Assembly (NCBI RefSeq): GCF_003026815.1
Contig: NZ_PYOG01000029.1
Location: forward strand, 1 to 48,582
Length of the DNA: 48,582 nt
Source: Photobacterium damselae
Lineage (GTDB): Bacteria > Pseudomonadota > Gammaproteobacteria > Enterobacterales > Vibrionaceae
Direction: 5' to 3'
Part shown: in pieces, positions 1 through 9,104 of the stretch
Numbering within the stretch: the stretch's first letter is position 1
How the letters are laid out: each line of letters begins with the position of its first letter
Notes under the pieces: model-generated
Told to the model about the DNA's origin: nothing
Databases searched by the model: none
Seen by the model: only the letters and a program-made list of their open reading frames with translations
Translations under genes and position numbers: made by a program

Positions 1-92
1 TTTGCGGCTGATTGAGATGCTGAAGCCTTATCAATATAGCTAGTTAAAGTCTGTATATTGAGATTATTTTGGATCTGGTTATTAACGGGCAT
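1..92 (-). CDS. 5' end of unidentified gene, possible T3SS effector (partial)
   Basis: A leftward frame starts at the ATG complementary to 90-92 and stays open to the window edge, giving 30 complete codons. An AAGGAA-type ribosome binding site lies about 6 bases upstream. The visible residues begin MPVNNQIQNNLNIQTLTSYI and are polar, rich in Asn, Gln and Ser, with no hydrophobic segment. That is compatible with a type III secretion signal but does not prove one. The position supports an effector: related Vibrio clusters carry effector genes beyond sctU, and an ExsA-like promoter candidate lies upstream (128-178). I do not recognise the family, and too little is visible to name it. Confidence 0.5.
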   Translation of the reverse strand, partial: MPVNNQIQNNLNIQTLTSYIDKASASQSAA

Positions 93-127
93 AGGGTATT
101 CCTTGGTCAAGCAATAATGTTAACAAC

Positions 128-178
128 ATCATATTTTTTTCTATGCAGGTATTTCATCACTTTTGGTTTGAATTTTTA
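128..178 (-). promoter_or_regulatory. candidate ExsA-type promoter for the leftward partial gene
   Basis: Read on the minus strand there is an A5 run (173-177), a weak -35 AGTGAT (156-161), a 22-bp spacer and a -10 TATGAT (128-133), 36 bases before the start codon. The layout copies the T3SS operon promoters in this window, but the half-site between the A run and the -35 matches poorly. This is inference. Confidence 0.35.
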
Positions 179-207
179 TACTTTTGGTTGTTTATGGCTA
201 AATTTGG

Positions 208-840
208 GGTTCTGTCGCAAAGTTAGGGAACCAGAGAGCAGTTGAGAACTCTAATTACTGACTTTAAGCTTTTAGCTAAACTTTTATGCCATTTACTGGT
301 TATCATTTTCCATCTGACATCATCCTTCAAGCCATACGCTACTATGTAGCGTACAAACTCAATTTCCGTGACATCGAAGAAATTTTTGCTGAAAGAGGAA
401 TTCAAGTCGATCATGCCACCATTAATCGTTGGGTCATTCGTTTTGCTCCCTTAATTGAGCAAAATGCACAGGCGAGAAAACACCCAGTATCAAGTTGTTA
501 TTGATAAAAGTGGCGCTAATGCTCGAGCTCTTCATCATATGAACGTCAAATTATGGAAAAGTGTCGTTTTCATGCTGAACTTAATAGAAATAATCGACGT
601 GAAATACCTCAACAATATAGTTGAGCAAAGCCATAGGCCAATTAAACAAAAGATGTATCATTGGAAATCTGTTGAGGGAGCAAGTGCCACTATGTCAGGT
701 CAAGAAGCTTGGACGCAAATCAAACGAGGTCAAGTTGGCGAGCTAAGCTCGCCTGTATGGGAGCGATTTTACGCGCTCATAGCATAATAGTGTCCGAAAT
801 TCGACACGCTTACGCCTTACATAAACTTTGCGGCAGAACC
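208..840 (+). mobile_element. IS6-family insertion sequence, copy 1 (internally deleted)
   Basis: The element is bounded by imperfect inverted ends, GGTTCTGTCGCAAAGTT at the left and AACTTTGCGGCAGAACC (after an extra A) at the right. It is 633 bp long against 805 bp for copy 2 at 17445-18249. The missing stretch lies between two copies of ATCAAGTT, so it looks like a short-direct-repeat deletion. No 8-bp target duplication is visible around it. It separates the partial gene at 1-92 from the T3SS. Confidence 0.85.
286..787 (+). pseudogene. IS6-family transposase, internally deleted
   Basis: The frame begins with the N-terminal helix-turn-helix typical of IS6/IS26-type transposases (RDIEEIFAERGIQVDHATIN). 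It runs out of frame near 495, where the sequence jumps from the segment ending KHPVSS to the segment starting QVVIDKSGANARALHH. Compared with copies 2 and 3, the segment carrying the first catalytic Asp (motif DETYIKI) is gone; the deletion end points share ATCAAGTT. A second, in-frame 9-bp loss near 660 removes residues before GWKSVEG. The C-terminal part, with the glutamate-containing LNNIVEQ motif, remains. The product cannot be functional alone. Confidence 0.88.
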
Positions 841-891
841 CCTTTTTGTACTGTGTGCACTCTGAGTATGACGCACATGATTGTGAGGGAG

Positions 892-1950
892 TTATACTCG
901 CGATTCCTCAGACTGCTCAAGAGACGCAACCCAACGCAGGATTTCAGCGGTGGTTTCAATAAGATCGCCAGGAATATACTGGTTTAACTGACCATCAGCA
1001 TAAAGAGCACGTGCGAGTGGTACTTTTTGCATCACTGGGACGCCTTCTTCGTGGGCTATCGCAATCATACGTTTCGCCATCGCATCGGTTTCTTTAAGGG
1101 TTATCACAGGCAGCGGTGTTTCGCCCTTTTTGTAGTACAAACCAATCGCGATGTGGGTTGGGTTCGTGACCAACACATTCGAACGTTTAACGTTATCTCT
1201 TTGGTTCGAAGCTTGCAGCTCTTGGTGCAACTGACGACGCTTACTCTTGATTTCAGGGCTGCCTTCCATCTCTTTATATTCGCGTTTGACCTCGTCTTTA
1301 GTCATCTTCAGTTGCTTGGTGTGGTCGAACTTTTGGTATGCGTAATCGGCAGCAGCAATCACAATAAAGCCGACGGAAGAGATGATCATGAGTTGTTTCA
1401 CCAATACGCCGGTGATGGTCGGTACACACTCTAATCCGCATGCCGGGATTTGCAGTAGCGTGTTTAAGTTGTCCCGCAGCGTGACCCAAATAATGCAGGA
1501 AAGGAGCGAAACTTTAAGAATCGACTTAATAAACTCAATGATGCTCTTTAGCGAGAAAATTCGTTTCGCCCCTTCGACAGGGTTGATCTTTTTGATATCT
1601 GGTTTGACGGATTCACCACTAAACAGCAAGCCGAATTGCCCCATGTTCGACATGATGGCGATCAATGCCGCCACGATCAGGATCGGTGCCAGCAAGTAAA
1701 CCATTTCTTTGGCGATGGCGATGGCTACGTCAAGCAACGCATCCTGAAACCCTTGATAAGCCAACTCACTCGGTAACAAAAGTAGGGCAGAAATGTGCGA
1801 CATATAATAGTCAGCAAAGGCAAATAGGACGGCAACTAGGGCTAGGATTAAGGCCGATGAGACGACTTCCTGACTTTTGGCGACTTGCCCTTTTTGCCGG
1901 GCATCCCGAAGTTTTTTCGGGGTGGGGAGTTCTGTTTTTTCTCCGCTCAT
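892..1950 (-). CDS. sctU: T3SS export apparatus switch protein SctU (YscU/VscU)
   Basis: The protein is 352 residues, the usual size of YscU. It has four hydrophobic segments in the first ~210 residues and a cytoplasmic C-terminal domain. The auto-cleavage motif Asn-Pro-Thr-His is at residues 263-266, the same position as in Yersinia YscU. Cleavage there switches secretion from needle subunits and ruler to translocators, in concert with SctP. It is the last gene of the leftward sctN-to-sctU operon, and the frame is intact. The start MSGEKTELPTPKKLRDAR is the canonical one for the family. Identification is by sequence recall. Confidence 0.97.
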   Translation of the reverse strand: MSGEKTELPTPKKLRDARQKGQVAKSQEVVSSALILALVAVLFAFADYYMSHISALLLLPSELAYQGFQDALLDVAIAIAKEMVYLLAPILIVAALIAIMSNMGQFGLLFSGESVKPDIKKINPVEGAKRIFSLKSIIEFIKSILKVSLLSCIIWVTLRDNLNTLLQIPACGLECVPTITGVLVKQLMIISSVGFIVIAAADYAYQKFDHTKQLKMTKDEVKREYKEMEGSPEIKSKRRQLHQELQASNQRDNVKRSNVLVTNPTHIAIGLYYKKGETPLPVITLKETDAMAKRMIAIAHEEGVPVMQKVPLARALYADGQLNQYIPGDLIETTAEILRWVASLEQSEESRV

Positions 1951-1968
1951 TGCTCTTCCTGTCTGTTA

Positions 1969-2751
1969 TTACCAAATGGTATTGAGCTGTTCTCTGAACA
2001 GTACGATGTCAGAGAAAAGGGCTTGAAAGTGGTCCATCATCAATGCCAAATAAACAATCAATAGTACGCTGGCAATGGCACTTTTGATCGGCATGGCTAA
2101 AGAGAAAACATTCAGCTGTGGGGCGAATCGGCTAATCAGCGCGAGTCCAAACTCGGCAAGGAACATGGCTAAAACCAAAGGCGCAGACATCAAAACGCCA
2201 AGCCACATAAGTTGCTCGAACTGAGCGTAGAAAAAGTGCACCCATTCCTCAGTGACGGTTGGGAAAAAACTAATCACAGGCCACGACGAATAGCTGTTAA
2301 ACAGCGCATAAATAAAAGTAACAAAGCCACCACCGGAGAAGAACAAGGTGATCAGGGTTTGAGTCAATAGCACAGCCGTTGGCGTTGACTGAGAGCCGAG
2401 AGTGGGGTTAAACATACTTGCCATCGCAGCACCACGTTGGTTATCCACTAGAAACCCTGCCGCCTCAATAGCCCAAAAAGGGATTGCTGCAACAAAGCCA
2501 ATCAGCATACCCAATAGTACCTCTTTGCCTAAGATGACCATCAACCAAATCCCGTCCGTTTCTGCGGGCAGGTCTTGTTGGTTGATCATTGGGAAGATAA
2601 ACAGCGCAAGCGAACACAAAACACCATTTCTCACCAAGGTGCCACCTAGCGTTTGTTTGTTTAAGATCGGCAAAAATATAAAGCAAGCCATTAACCTAGG
2701 GAGCGTCAAGCTGTATAGGAACAGGGCTTGGTGCAAATCATCGTAACTCAT
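1969..2751 (-). CDS. sctT: T3SS export apparatus membrane protein SctT (YscT)
   Basis: A 260-residue, strongly hydrophobic protein of the SctT/FliR family. It contributes to the export gate at the base of the injectisome together with SctR and SctS. The N-terminus (ALFLYSLTLPRLMACFIFLP) and the conserved internal RGAAMASMFNP segment fit the family. The gene overlaps the end of sctS by 4 bases, which suggests translational coupling, and lies 18 bases before sctU. Confidence 0.96.
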   Translation of the reverse strand: MSYDDLHQALFLYSLTLPRLMACFIFLPILNKQTLGGTLVRNGVLCSLALFIFPMINQQDLPAETDGIWLMVILGKEVLLGMLIGFVAAIPFWAIEAAGFLVDNQRGAAMASMFNPTLGSQSTPTAVLLTQTLITLFFSGGGFVTFIYALFNSYSSWPVISFFPTVTEEWVHFFYAQFEQLMWLGVLMSAPLVLAMFLAEFGLALISRFAPQLNVFSLAMPIKSAIASVLLIVYLALMMDHFQALFSDIVLFREQLNTIW

Positions 2752-3014
2752 CGTATTTGCGGGATTTTATCCAAGGTCAAGGTAGCAAATGAATGCAGTT
2801 CGGCGCCCAGCCATTGTGAGGTAACAAATAGGGTTATGGTGACGGCGATCAATTTGACGACAAAGCCTAACGTCTGTTCTTGTACCTGTGTTAGCGCTTG
2901 GACAAGAGAGACCAAGGTACCGACAAGTGCCGCAACCAAAATCGGCGGCAGCGACAAGAACAGAACAAGCGTTAGAGCCTGAGTGGTAAAGTGGATCATT
3001 TCAGCCGGATTCAT
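2748..3014 (-). CDS. sctS: T3SS export apparatus small membrane protein SctS (YscS)
   Basis: An 88-residue protein with two hydrophobic helices (about residues 15-40 and 50-72) and the family's LVSLVQALTQVQEQTLGFV loop. SctS/FliQ proteins assemble with SctR and SctT into the entry portal for substrates. It sits between sctR (13 bases upstream) and sctT (4-base overlap). Nothing is unusual about it. Confidence 0.96.
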   Translation of the reverse strand: MNPAEMIHFTTQALTLVLFLSLPPILVAALVGTLVSLVQALTQVQEQTLGFVVKLIAVTITLFVTSQWLGAELHSFATLTLDKIPQIR

Positions 3015-3027
3015 GCTTCTCTCCTCA

Positions 3028-3678
3028 TTATCCGTAACTGAGCACTAGGCCATGGGTCAACTTGGTCCAACCGTCTAGCAACACAAAGAGCAGCAGTTTG
3101 AATGGCAGTGAGATGGTCATTGGCGAGACCATCATCATGCCCATGGCCAGCAAGATGTTGGATACGATCAGATCGATAGCGATGAATGGCAGGTACAACA
3201 GGAAGCCAATCTCAAACGCTCTAGTTAGCTCACTCACGGTAAAGGCGGGGAGTAACAACAATAAGCTGTCTGACTCCAAACGGTCGACGTACTTTTGTGG
3301 CCACAAGGTTCTTGCTGCATCAGTAAAAAACACCGATTCAGTTTCACGGATGTGCTTTTTCAAGAACTCACGGTACGGCTGCAATCCACTCTCGATTAAA
3401 CCTTCGATGCTCTCCGAATCTTCAAGTGAGATTTCGTGCTGGGTCACGTAGTCATAGGTTTCAAACCCCACTGGCGCCATGATGAAGATCGACAGAATGA
3501 TCGCCAATCCGTACATGGCCATATTGGGTGGAATCTGTTGTACACCTAATGCGTTTCTTAGCAGAGAGAAAACCACGGCCAGTTTAACGAAGGAGGTCGC
3601 CATCATTGCAATGAAAGGAATCAAAGCAAGAAGGGCGAGTGTAACGATGAGGTTCAGTTCATCAGGTAACTGGATCAT
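3028..3678 (-). CDS. sctR: T3SS export apparatus membrane protein SctR (YscR)
   Basis: A 216-residue SctR/FliP family protein. It shows N-terminal and C-terminal pairs of transmembrane helices, a periplasmic middle region, and the conserved MMVSPMTISLPFKLLLFVLL C-terminal stretch. It is the core of the export gate. The start overlaps the end of sctQ by 4 bases, so the two are probably translationally coupled. Confidence 0.97.
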   Translation of the reverse strand: MIQLPDELNLIVTLALLALIPFIAMMATSFVKLAVVFSLLRNALGVQQIPPNMAMYGLAIILSIFIMAPVGFETYDYVTQHEISLEDSESIEGLIESGLQPYREFLKKHIRETESVFFTDAARTLWPQKYVDRLESDSLLLLLPAFTVSELTRAFEIGFLLYLPFIAIDLIVSNILLAMGMMMVSPMTISLPFKLLLFVLLDGWTKLTHGLVLSYG

Positions 3679-3944
3679 GCTGGCTCCTGACTGCCGCCAA
3701 ACAGTTCGAGAACGCGGACACCCAAGCGTTCATTAATGTTCACTAGTTCGCATTCACCAATGATTTTGCCGTTTGCTCGCATGGTGACTGGGTCAGAGAT
3801 TGGCTGGTTAAGCTCAAAGGTAAAACCCGGTTGCAGCGCGTTAAGCTGTTCTAAAGTAATGGTTTGCTGACCAACATCGAAAGTCAGTTCAATTGGCAAT
3901 TGCTGGTGGTCGGTCAGTGCTTCAGAGCTGTTGATATCGTTCAT
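3675..3944 (-). CDS. probable internal-start C-terminal SctQ product
   Basis: An in-frame ATG (complement of 3942-3944) follows a purine-rich stretch (AAGAAAAAGAAACC) and would give an 89-residue C-terminal SpoA-domain protein. In Yersinia and other systems such a short SctQ product is made from an internal start and pairs with full-length SctQ. That is established for the family. Whether it is made here is inference, since the ribosome binding site is not strong. Confidence 0.5.
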   Translation of the reverse strand: MNDINSSEALTDHQQLPIELTFDVGQQTITLEQLNALQPGFTFELNQPISDPVTMRANGKIIGECELVNINERLGVRVLELFGGSQEPA

Positions 3945-4643
3945 ATTGGTTTCTTTTTCTTGGATATGGAGTGTCGTATTGTCGAGTTGGCATCGCCAAA
4001 GGTTGTGATTGGAGACCTGAAGCAGCACTTGGTGTTGCGCGATGTAGCAATCGTCGAAAAACACCACATCGCCCAGTTCAAGTTGCTCAAATTGACTGAG
4101 CGCCAAACGTGTTTTGCCAAAGCTCAACCAGAAGGGCAGTGCGATATTTTGGCTCAGGTAAGAGGGCGCTTGTGGCAGAGTGTCAATCAACACATCTCGA
4201 CCTTCATGGACCCACAGGCTAAGAGAGACACCATCGCGATTGATGGTGAGCATCAACACGTTTTCTTCTGATGCAGGCTGCTCATGAACTTGCAGCTTGC
4301 TCAATGCCGGAAGTTGTCCAAATAAGCGCTTAATCATGTCGGTGTAGGGCTCAATTTGGCTACTGAGCAACGCCAATTGCAAAGAGTTTGGCAGTGATTC
4401 AAATGCCGTCGAGTCAAGAATGCCGTGCAACCATTGCTGTAATTGCGCACCGCTGAAATCGATTTGAATGGTTTGTCCACCAATGAGTAATGTTAAACGA
4501 TAGCCAGAAAACTCCGGCTTTTGGCCAAGCGTGACCGATAAGCTATTGCTCTGACTATCTTGAAAGTGACACTGTTTTGCGCACAGTTGATTACTTAACG
4601 CGATGCTTGAAGGCTCAACCTTTGGGAAATCTAATATCATCAT
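3675..4643 (-). CDS. sctQ: T3SS cytoplasmic sorting-platform protein SctQ (YscQ)
   Basis: A 322-residue protein whose last ~75 residues form a SpoA/surface-presentation domain (PIELTFDVGQQTITLEQL through LGVRVLELFGG), as in YscQ. It builds the cytosolic sorting platform with SctK, SctL and the ATPase SctN. The N-terminal two thirds are poorly conserved, which is normal for the family. It overlaps sctP by 4 bases. An in-frame ATG at 3942-3944 matches the position where Yersinia YscQ is also started internally; see the separate entry. Confidence 0.93.
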   Translation of the reverse strand: MMILDFPKVEPSSIALSNQLCAKQCHFQDSQSNSLSVTLGQKPEFSGYRLTLLIGGQTIQIDFSGAQLQQWLHGILDSTAFESLPNSLQLALLSSQIEPYTDMIKRLFGQLPALSKLQVHEQPASEENVLMLTINRDGVSLSLWVHEGRDVLIDTLPQAPSYLSQNIALPFWLSFGKTRLALSQFEQLELGDVVFFDDCYIAQHQVLLQVSNHNLWRCQLDNTTLHIQEKETNMNDINSSEALTDHQQLPIELTFDVGQQTITLEQLNALQPGFTFELNQPISDPVTMRANGKIIGECELVNINERLGVRVLELFGGSQEPA

Positions 4644-5968
4644 TCGTCCTCAGGCTTCCATTCATCGTAAATGCTGCGTTGTTGTCGAGAGCGTTGTTGG
4701 TCTTGTTGTTGGTTCATCTGTTCGCTGACTGCGATCCGAATCGGTTGGTCGATGCCTAAACGTTGCAGACGCTCGGTCAACTCTTGCTTAGCCGTTTGGT
4801 TGATCAGCGAAAGAGCGTGCTCTTGCTTAATCAGCACGCTGTAGCCAGAACTGTCTTGCTTGATGGAGATCTCGCCACCTTTTAATTGGCCTTCATTCAG
4901 AAGCAGGCGAACTTCTTTATCGTTTGCTGAAGGAAGAGAAACGTAGATCTTGTCGACTAACTTATTAATCAATTCGTTTACGTCTTGAGCTCTGTTCTGG
5001 GGCGCGTGTGTCTCTACGTTTTTCAGGATGATGTCGCCTTGCGCTGTTGATTGGCTTAGGTTGGCCGTCGGGTGAAGCTTAGCGTCCGACTCTGAACTTG
5101 GATGACGCAGTTCGATGTGCTTCACTGCTTTAACCTTCTCTTCAAGCGCGGACAATGCGGCTTTCGAGTCCACAATAGCAGCAGTGTCTTTTGCCGCAGG
5201 GTCGGGTTTATGAGCTGCGGCATCTAACTTATGCAGTTGGCCTTGCAGCACACTCTGCACGGTTGATGGCTCAGTTTTATTACGCAGATTGGCTTGGTCA
5301 GTCTGAATCGGTAATACCTGATCCTTTAGAGCGTTAGGCAAGCTGATCATCGGTATTTTAGGATCACGAGACGAACCATTATCTAATGGTACCGAGCTGA
5401 CTTGTTTATTGTTCGAGTCTTTTTCTGCCGCAGAGTTAGAAGCCAACGGCTGTGATTTATCCGTTTCTTTACTTCCTACCGACTGCTCGATTAGAGAGTG
5501 TAGCTTTACAGGTTTGGCGGTATCTGAATGTGGCTCTTTCGCAGGGCGCTCTGACGTCTCGCTATGGCTCTCTTCGTTTTGATCTTTGTTGTCCAATACC
5601 TGCACGGTCTCTCTTTCTGAGAGATCGTGACTTGGCTTTTCTGGATGCAGATCAGCGTCTGACTTCTCATTAGCAGGTTGATCTTTCAAGTTTTCAGGGT
5701 GTTCTTGACTACCCTCGAGCTGCTCTTTCCCCGTAGCAGGAATAGCACTGCTGATCTTGCCTTTATGCTTCATGCCATCGAGCTTATCTGCGTTCAATAC
5801 AGCAGCGAATAAGCGAGAGGTCGCTGACTCGTGTTCGCTTTCTGCTTGCGTTGGCTTAAGCGCATTATTAAAGCGAGATTCAAGTTCTTCTGAGACTTGG
5901 TTGACCGGCCTCTGTTGAACCTGTTGCGGACGTTCAGTTGTGTTTGGATGATCGTTTTTGACTCGCAT
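4640..5968 (-). CDS. sctP: T3SS needle-length regulator SctP (YscP)
   Basis: A 442-residue, very polar protein, rich in Ser, Glu, Asp, Lys and Gln through residues ~1-330. It has a compact C-terminal domain (about 340-430, VDKIYVSLPSANDKEVRLLL onward) of the T3S4/FliK hook-length-control type. In Ysc systems the extended middle acts as a molecular ruler and the C-terminal domain triggers SctU to change substrate specificity. Sequence divergence with conserved position between sctO and sctQ is typical. The gene ends 4 bases into sctQ. Confidence 0.9.
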   Translation of the reverse strand: MRVKNDHPNTTERPQQVQQRPVNQVSEELESRFNNALKPTQAESEHESATSRLFAAVLNADKLDGMKHKGKISSAIPATGKEQLEGSQEHPENLKDQPANEKSDADLHPEKPSHDLSERETVQVLDNKDQNEESHSETSERPAKEPHSDTAKPVKLHSLIEQSVGSKETDKSQPLASNSAAEKDSNNKQVSSVPLDNGSSRDPKIPMISLPNALKDQVLPIQTDQANLRNKTEPSTVQSVLQGQLHKLDAAAHKPDPAAKDTAAIVDSKAALSALEEKVKAVKHIELRHPSSESDAKLHPTANLSQSTAQGDIILKNVETHAPQNRAQDVNELINKLVDKIYVSLPSANDKEVRLLLNEGQLKGGEISIKQDSSGYSVLIKQEHALSLINQTAKQELTERLQRLGIDQPIRIAVSEQMNQQQDQQRSRQQRSIYDEWKPEDE

Positions 5969-5977
5969 CTTTACCTT

Positions 5978-6439
5978 CTATGAAACAACAACGCTGCGGA
6001 ACTCTTCTTGTTCGAGCTCTTCTTGATACTGCACTTGGCGTGCTTGCTCAGCGATTTCTTGTTCGTTTAATTGAATGAATTTTTCTTTGGTTTTATCGGC
6101 GGCCAGAGCTTCTTGCTTTCTTTCCTTGAGTCGCTGGTTCTCTTGTTCCAATGCTTTTTTTTCTTCTGCGGCTCGTTGTTTTAAATCGGCTTCTCTTTCC
6201 CTTAACAGCGCGATTTCTTGCCGCAATATTTCAAGTTCTTTTAGAACGACGGTTTTCTGTTTGGCTTTTGCAAAGCGCCGTTCTTCTTCCTCTTCGCGCC
6301 ATTGACGATAATCAACGACAGACTGTTCCGCCTTTCGGAGTGAGGCTCGTGCGTTACTGACTCGATACTCTTGTTGCTGCACCGCGCGATCAGCACGGTC
6401 GGCACGAATTTTTTTTATCTCTAGCAATTGCTCGATCAT
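5978..6439 (-). CDS. sctO: T3SS ATPase-associated stalk protein SctO (YscO)
   Basis: A 153-residue, almost wholly alpha-helical, charged protein ([20 protein letters not shown] and similar heptad-like runs) predicted to be a two-stranded coiled coil. That is the form of YscO/FliJ proteins, which contact the ATPase and the export gate protein SctV. It sits directly after sctN with a 4-base overlap and 9 bases before sctP. Identification rests on size, coiled-coil character and position. Confidence 0.9.
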   Translation of the reverse strand: MIEQLLEIKKIRADRADRAVQQQEYRVSNARASLRKAEQSVVDYRQWREEEEERRFAKAKQKTVVLKELEILRQEIALLREREADLKQRAAEEKKALEQENQRLKERKQEALAADKTKEKFIQLNEQEIAEQARQVQYQEELEQEEFRSVVVS

Positions 6440-7758
6440 AAGCCTGCAAGCCCACTCAGCTGTGTGACGGTCTCTTCGAGTTCACTTGGCTCGTGCGTTC
6501 CTTGGCGCAAGAACGCTCGGATATCATCTCCCTGTGCGATGGCCATATCTGCGCGACTGTCGGCGCCGTGTTGGTACTCACCAATTTTTATCAGCAGTTC
6601 GACTTCTTCATATTTGGCCAGCATTTCACGCATGTGAGCCGCGGACGCTTGATGAGTTTTATCGACGATTTGATTCATCACACGGCTGGCAGAACGAAGC
6701 ACATCAATGGCTGGATAGTGATTCATCGCAGCCAGTTTGCGAGAAAGAATGATGTGACCATCGAGTATCGAACGGGTCTCATCGGCGACTGGCTCAGTCA
6801 TATCGTCACCTTCTACAAGCACGGTATACAGCGCGGTGATGGAGCCTTTGTCTGATTGACCTGCACGTTCCATCAGTTTTGGTAGTGCGGCAAAAACAGA
6901 AGGCGGATAGCCTCGTCGTGTTGGTGGCTCGCCAGCTGCCAAGCCGATTTCACGCTGAGCTCTGGCAAAACGCGTCACCGAATCCATCAGCAGCAGGACA
7001 CGCTTACCTTGGTCGCGGAAGTACTCGGCGATGGAGGTCGCGACGAACGCCGCTTTGGCACGTTCCATTGCTGGTCGGTCTGAGGTTGCGACAACCAATA
7101 CTGACCTTGCCATGCCTTTTTCGCCAAGGTCGTGTTCGATAAATTCTCTTACTTCACGGCCCCTCTCACCGATGAGGGCAAGCACGGTTACATCGACATC
7201 GGCAGAGCGAATGAGCTTGGCGAGCAGGGTACTTTTACCACCGCCAGCCGCAGCAAAAATGCCCATCCTCTGTCCTTCACCACAGGTGAGCAATCCGTCG
7301 ATGGAACGCACGCCCATCGAAATCGGCTTTTCAATCAGTTTTCTCTGCATTGGTGGCGGCGCATCACGATAAACCGGATACCAAGCGCTCGGCTCAGTGC
7401 TTTGAGAGCCATCGAATGGGCGGCCTAGGCCATCGAGAATTTTCCCTAACAGATGATCGCCAACGCCGACTTCGTGCATTTTCCCAAGCGGGCTCACTTC
7501 GGTATTGGAGGAAATACCAAACATGTTGCCAAGTGGGGTAAGCAACGCATGGTGTTGCTGAAAACCCACCACTTCCGCAAGCAGCGACAAGGTTTGATCG
7601 GGATTTCGTAGCTCACAAAGCTCGCCGACACGAACACCAGGCACAACGGCTTTGATGATGGTGCCAGTCACTTGAGTCACGCGACCGCGGATTTGGATCA
7701 AACGCGTTTGCTTGATGGCCGATTGTTGAGTTTCGGCGATGTATGAGAAGTCGTTCAA
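6436..7758 (-). CDS. sctN: T3SS ATPase SctN (YscN)
   Basis: A 440-residue F1-beta-like ATPase. The Walker A segment AAAGGGKST is at residues ~169-177 and the Walker B segment is [12 protein letters not shown]. The Gly-Glu-Arg-Gly-Arg-Glu-Val motif and the sequence [18 protein letters not shown], typical of T3SS/flagellar ATPases, are present. It removes chaperones from substrates and unfolds them at the base of the apparatus. It is the first gene of the leftward operon and is divergent from sctW; the 187-bp gap between them carries both promoters. Confidence 0.98.
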   Translation of the reverse strand: MNDFSYIAETQQSAIKQTRLIQIRGRVTQVTGTIIKAVVPGVRVGELCELRNPDQTLSLLAEVVGFQQHHALLTPLGNMFGISSNTEVSPLGKMHEVGVGDHLLGKILDGLGRPFDGSQSTEPSAWYPVYRDAPPPMQRKLIEKPISMGVRSIDGLLTCGEGQRMGIFAAAGGGKSTLLAKLIRSADVDVTVLALIGERGREVREFIEHDLGEKGMARSVLVVATSDRPAMERAKAAFVATSIAEYFRDQGKRVLLLMDSVTRFARAQREIGLAAGEPPTRRGYPPSVFAALPKLMERAGQSDKGSITALYTVLVEGDDMTEPVADETRSILDGHIILSRKLAAMNHYPAIDVLRSASRVMNQIVDKTHQASAAHMREMLAKYEEVELLIKIGEYQHGADSRADMAIAQGDDIRAFLRQGTHEPSELEETVTQLSGLAGL

Positions 7759-7791
7759 TTTAAGAAAACATGCGCAATAACTGATGCTGGT

Positions 7792-7843
7792 AGAATAGAA
7801 AGGATGGCGCCGTATTTATAGTGACTATTGGTCGGGAGTTTTT
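7792..7843 (-). promoter_or_regulatory. ExsA-like promoter of the sctN-sctU operon
   Basis: Read leftward there is A5 (839-843 of the 7 kb block) followed by CTCCCGACCAATAGTCA, a good match to the bipartite ExsA site as I recall it (A-rich half, then the pyrimidine-G-purine-C core). A -10 like TATTCT lies at 7792-7797, with a spacer of about 24 bases to TAGTCA. This is the weakest spacing among the sites seen here. Confidence 0.55.
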
Positions 7844-7862
7844 AGAAAACTTAAAACGCCCT

Positions 7863-7913
7863 AAAAAAACACGTCTGATTTTGACAGCCGATTAAAAATG
7901 CAATTCCTATAAT
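7863..7913 (+). promoter_or_regulatory. ExsA-like promoter of the sctW-yopD operon
   Basis: An A7 run at 7863-7869 is followed by CACGTCTGATT, then TTGACA at 7881-7886 and TATAAT at 7908-7913. The spacer is 21 bp, the unusually long spacing known for ExsA-dependent promoters. A strong ribosome binding site (GGAAGGAG) precedes the sctW start at 7946. The ExsA assignment is inference from this architecture. Confidence 0.65.
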
Positions 7914-7945
7914 TCGCTACATATTGTAGGAAGGAGTGCAAATCA

Positions 7946-8839
7946 ATGAGCACTATCAATAGCCAAATTTTAACGGGCAACAAATTTGACGCGCCAATTC
8001 GAAGTAACCTTGAGTCTTCCCGCACGGGAGCTTCAGTCAATGGTAATTATCGAGGTGAAACTGTCCGCGCGCACAATGCAACTCAATCATTGTTTGATGC
8101 GATGGAAGAGCTGACGGCGTTAGGTTCAGAAAAAGCAGAAAAAGATCTCACGAAACGCAAAGTGAAAGACGGCAGTATTCGCGTGAATGAAGCGCATGAG
8201 CTGGTTTCCGATTACCTAAGAAAAGTGCCTGATCTTGAGAAAAACCAAAAGATCAAAGACCTTGCTACCAAAATGGCAAGCGGCAACTTATCAACGATTG
8301 CTCAGTTACAGGCGTACCTCAACGGATTCTCGGAAGAGAAGAGCCATCAGTACCTCGCGCTACAAGCAGTGAAAAAGTTCCTCGGAACCAATCCAGAAAG
8401 TAAGAGCTTATTGGCGCTGATAGACCAAGCCATTCTGACCTTTGAGCAGAACCTGGACTCTTGGGCTCAGATTGATACTGAAATTCGTGTTTCAAGCTTC
8501 GCGGATGAATACAGCCAAGAGCAAGGCTTTAGCAGTTTGCATCAATTGCGTGGTTTCTATCGCGACACGGTACACAGCTACCAAGGTTTAAGCTCAGCGT
8601 ACAAGGATGTGGTTGAGCGCTTTGGTGCAAAAGAGGTCTCAACGGCGGTCGACTTTATGTTGCAGGGCATGAGCGCAGATTTGAGCGTTCAAGGTAGTAG
8701 TATTGACTCCGTTAAGCTTCAGCTTCTGATGTCCGATATGCAAAAACTTAAGACGCTGAATACGCTTCAAGACCAAGTTAGTAACCTCTACCAGATGTTC
8801 AAACCTCAGCAAGCAAACTATGGCTTATCAAGTTACTAA
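7946..8839 (+). CDS. sctW: T3SS gatekeeper SctW (YopN/VopN)
   Basis: A 297-residue protein of the YopN/HrpJ family. It has a polar N-terminal secretion signal, followed by the helical gatekeeper domain (from about residue 60, LTALGSEKAEKDLTKRKVKD). With TyeA it plugs the export gate until host contact, blocking early release of effectors. A strong Shine-Dalgarno sequence supports the start at 7946. It overlaps tyeA by 20 bases, so the two are likely coupled. SycN (encoded downstream) and YscB (in the third operon) are its expected chaperones, and both are present. Confidence 0.94.
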   Translation: MSTINSQILTGNKFDAPIRSNLESSRTGASVNGNYRGETVRAHNATQSLFDAMEELTALGSEKAEKDLTKRKVKDGSIRVNEAHELVSDYLRKVPDLEKNQKIKDLATKMASGNLSTIAQLQAYLNGFSEEKSHQYLALQAVKKFLGTNPESKSLLALIDQAILTFEQNLDSWAQIDTEIRVSSFADEYSQEQGFSSLHQLRGFYRDTVHSYQGLSSAYKDVVERFGAKEVSTAVDFMLQGMSADLSVQGSSIDSVKLQLLMSDMQKLKTLNTLQDQVSNLYQMFKPQQANYGLSSY

Positions 8840-9104
8840 TTTGATGTCAGACGTCATCGCTTTGGTTGAGCAGCGTTGGGTGGAAAGTGCCGAGATATGG
8901 AACCTAGTGAACGCCATGGAGTTGGCGTCCACGGAGCAAAAAATTAGCTTTTTTAGGGAACTGCACAAACTGATTCGCCATATTCCAATTGATGTATTTA
9001 ACGATGAAGAACAGCGACAAAACCTAATACAAGCTGTGCAAAAAGCGCTTGATGAAGCAATTGATTTAGAAGAAGAGGAAATGTGGGACGATGAATTGGA
9101 TTGA
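8820..9104 (+). CDS. tyeA: TyeA, C-terminal gatekeeper partner
   Basis: A 94-residue acidic helical protein (ends EEEEMWDDELD) of the TyeA family. TyeA binds the C-terminal region of YopN and completes the secretion plug. In some bacteria the two are one fused chain; here they are separate but overlapping. The gene also overlaps sycN by 14 bases. Confidence 0.92.
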   Translation: MAYQVTNLMSDVIALVEQRWVESAEIWNLVNAMELASTEQKISFFRELHKLIRHIPIDVFNDEEQRQNLIQAVQKALDEAIDLEEEEMWDDELD

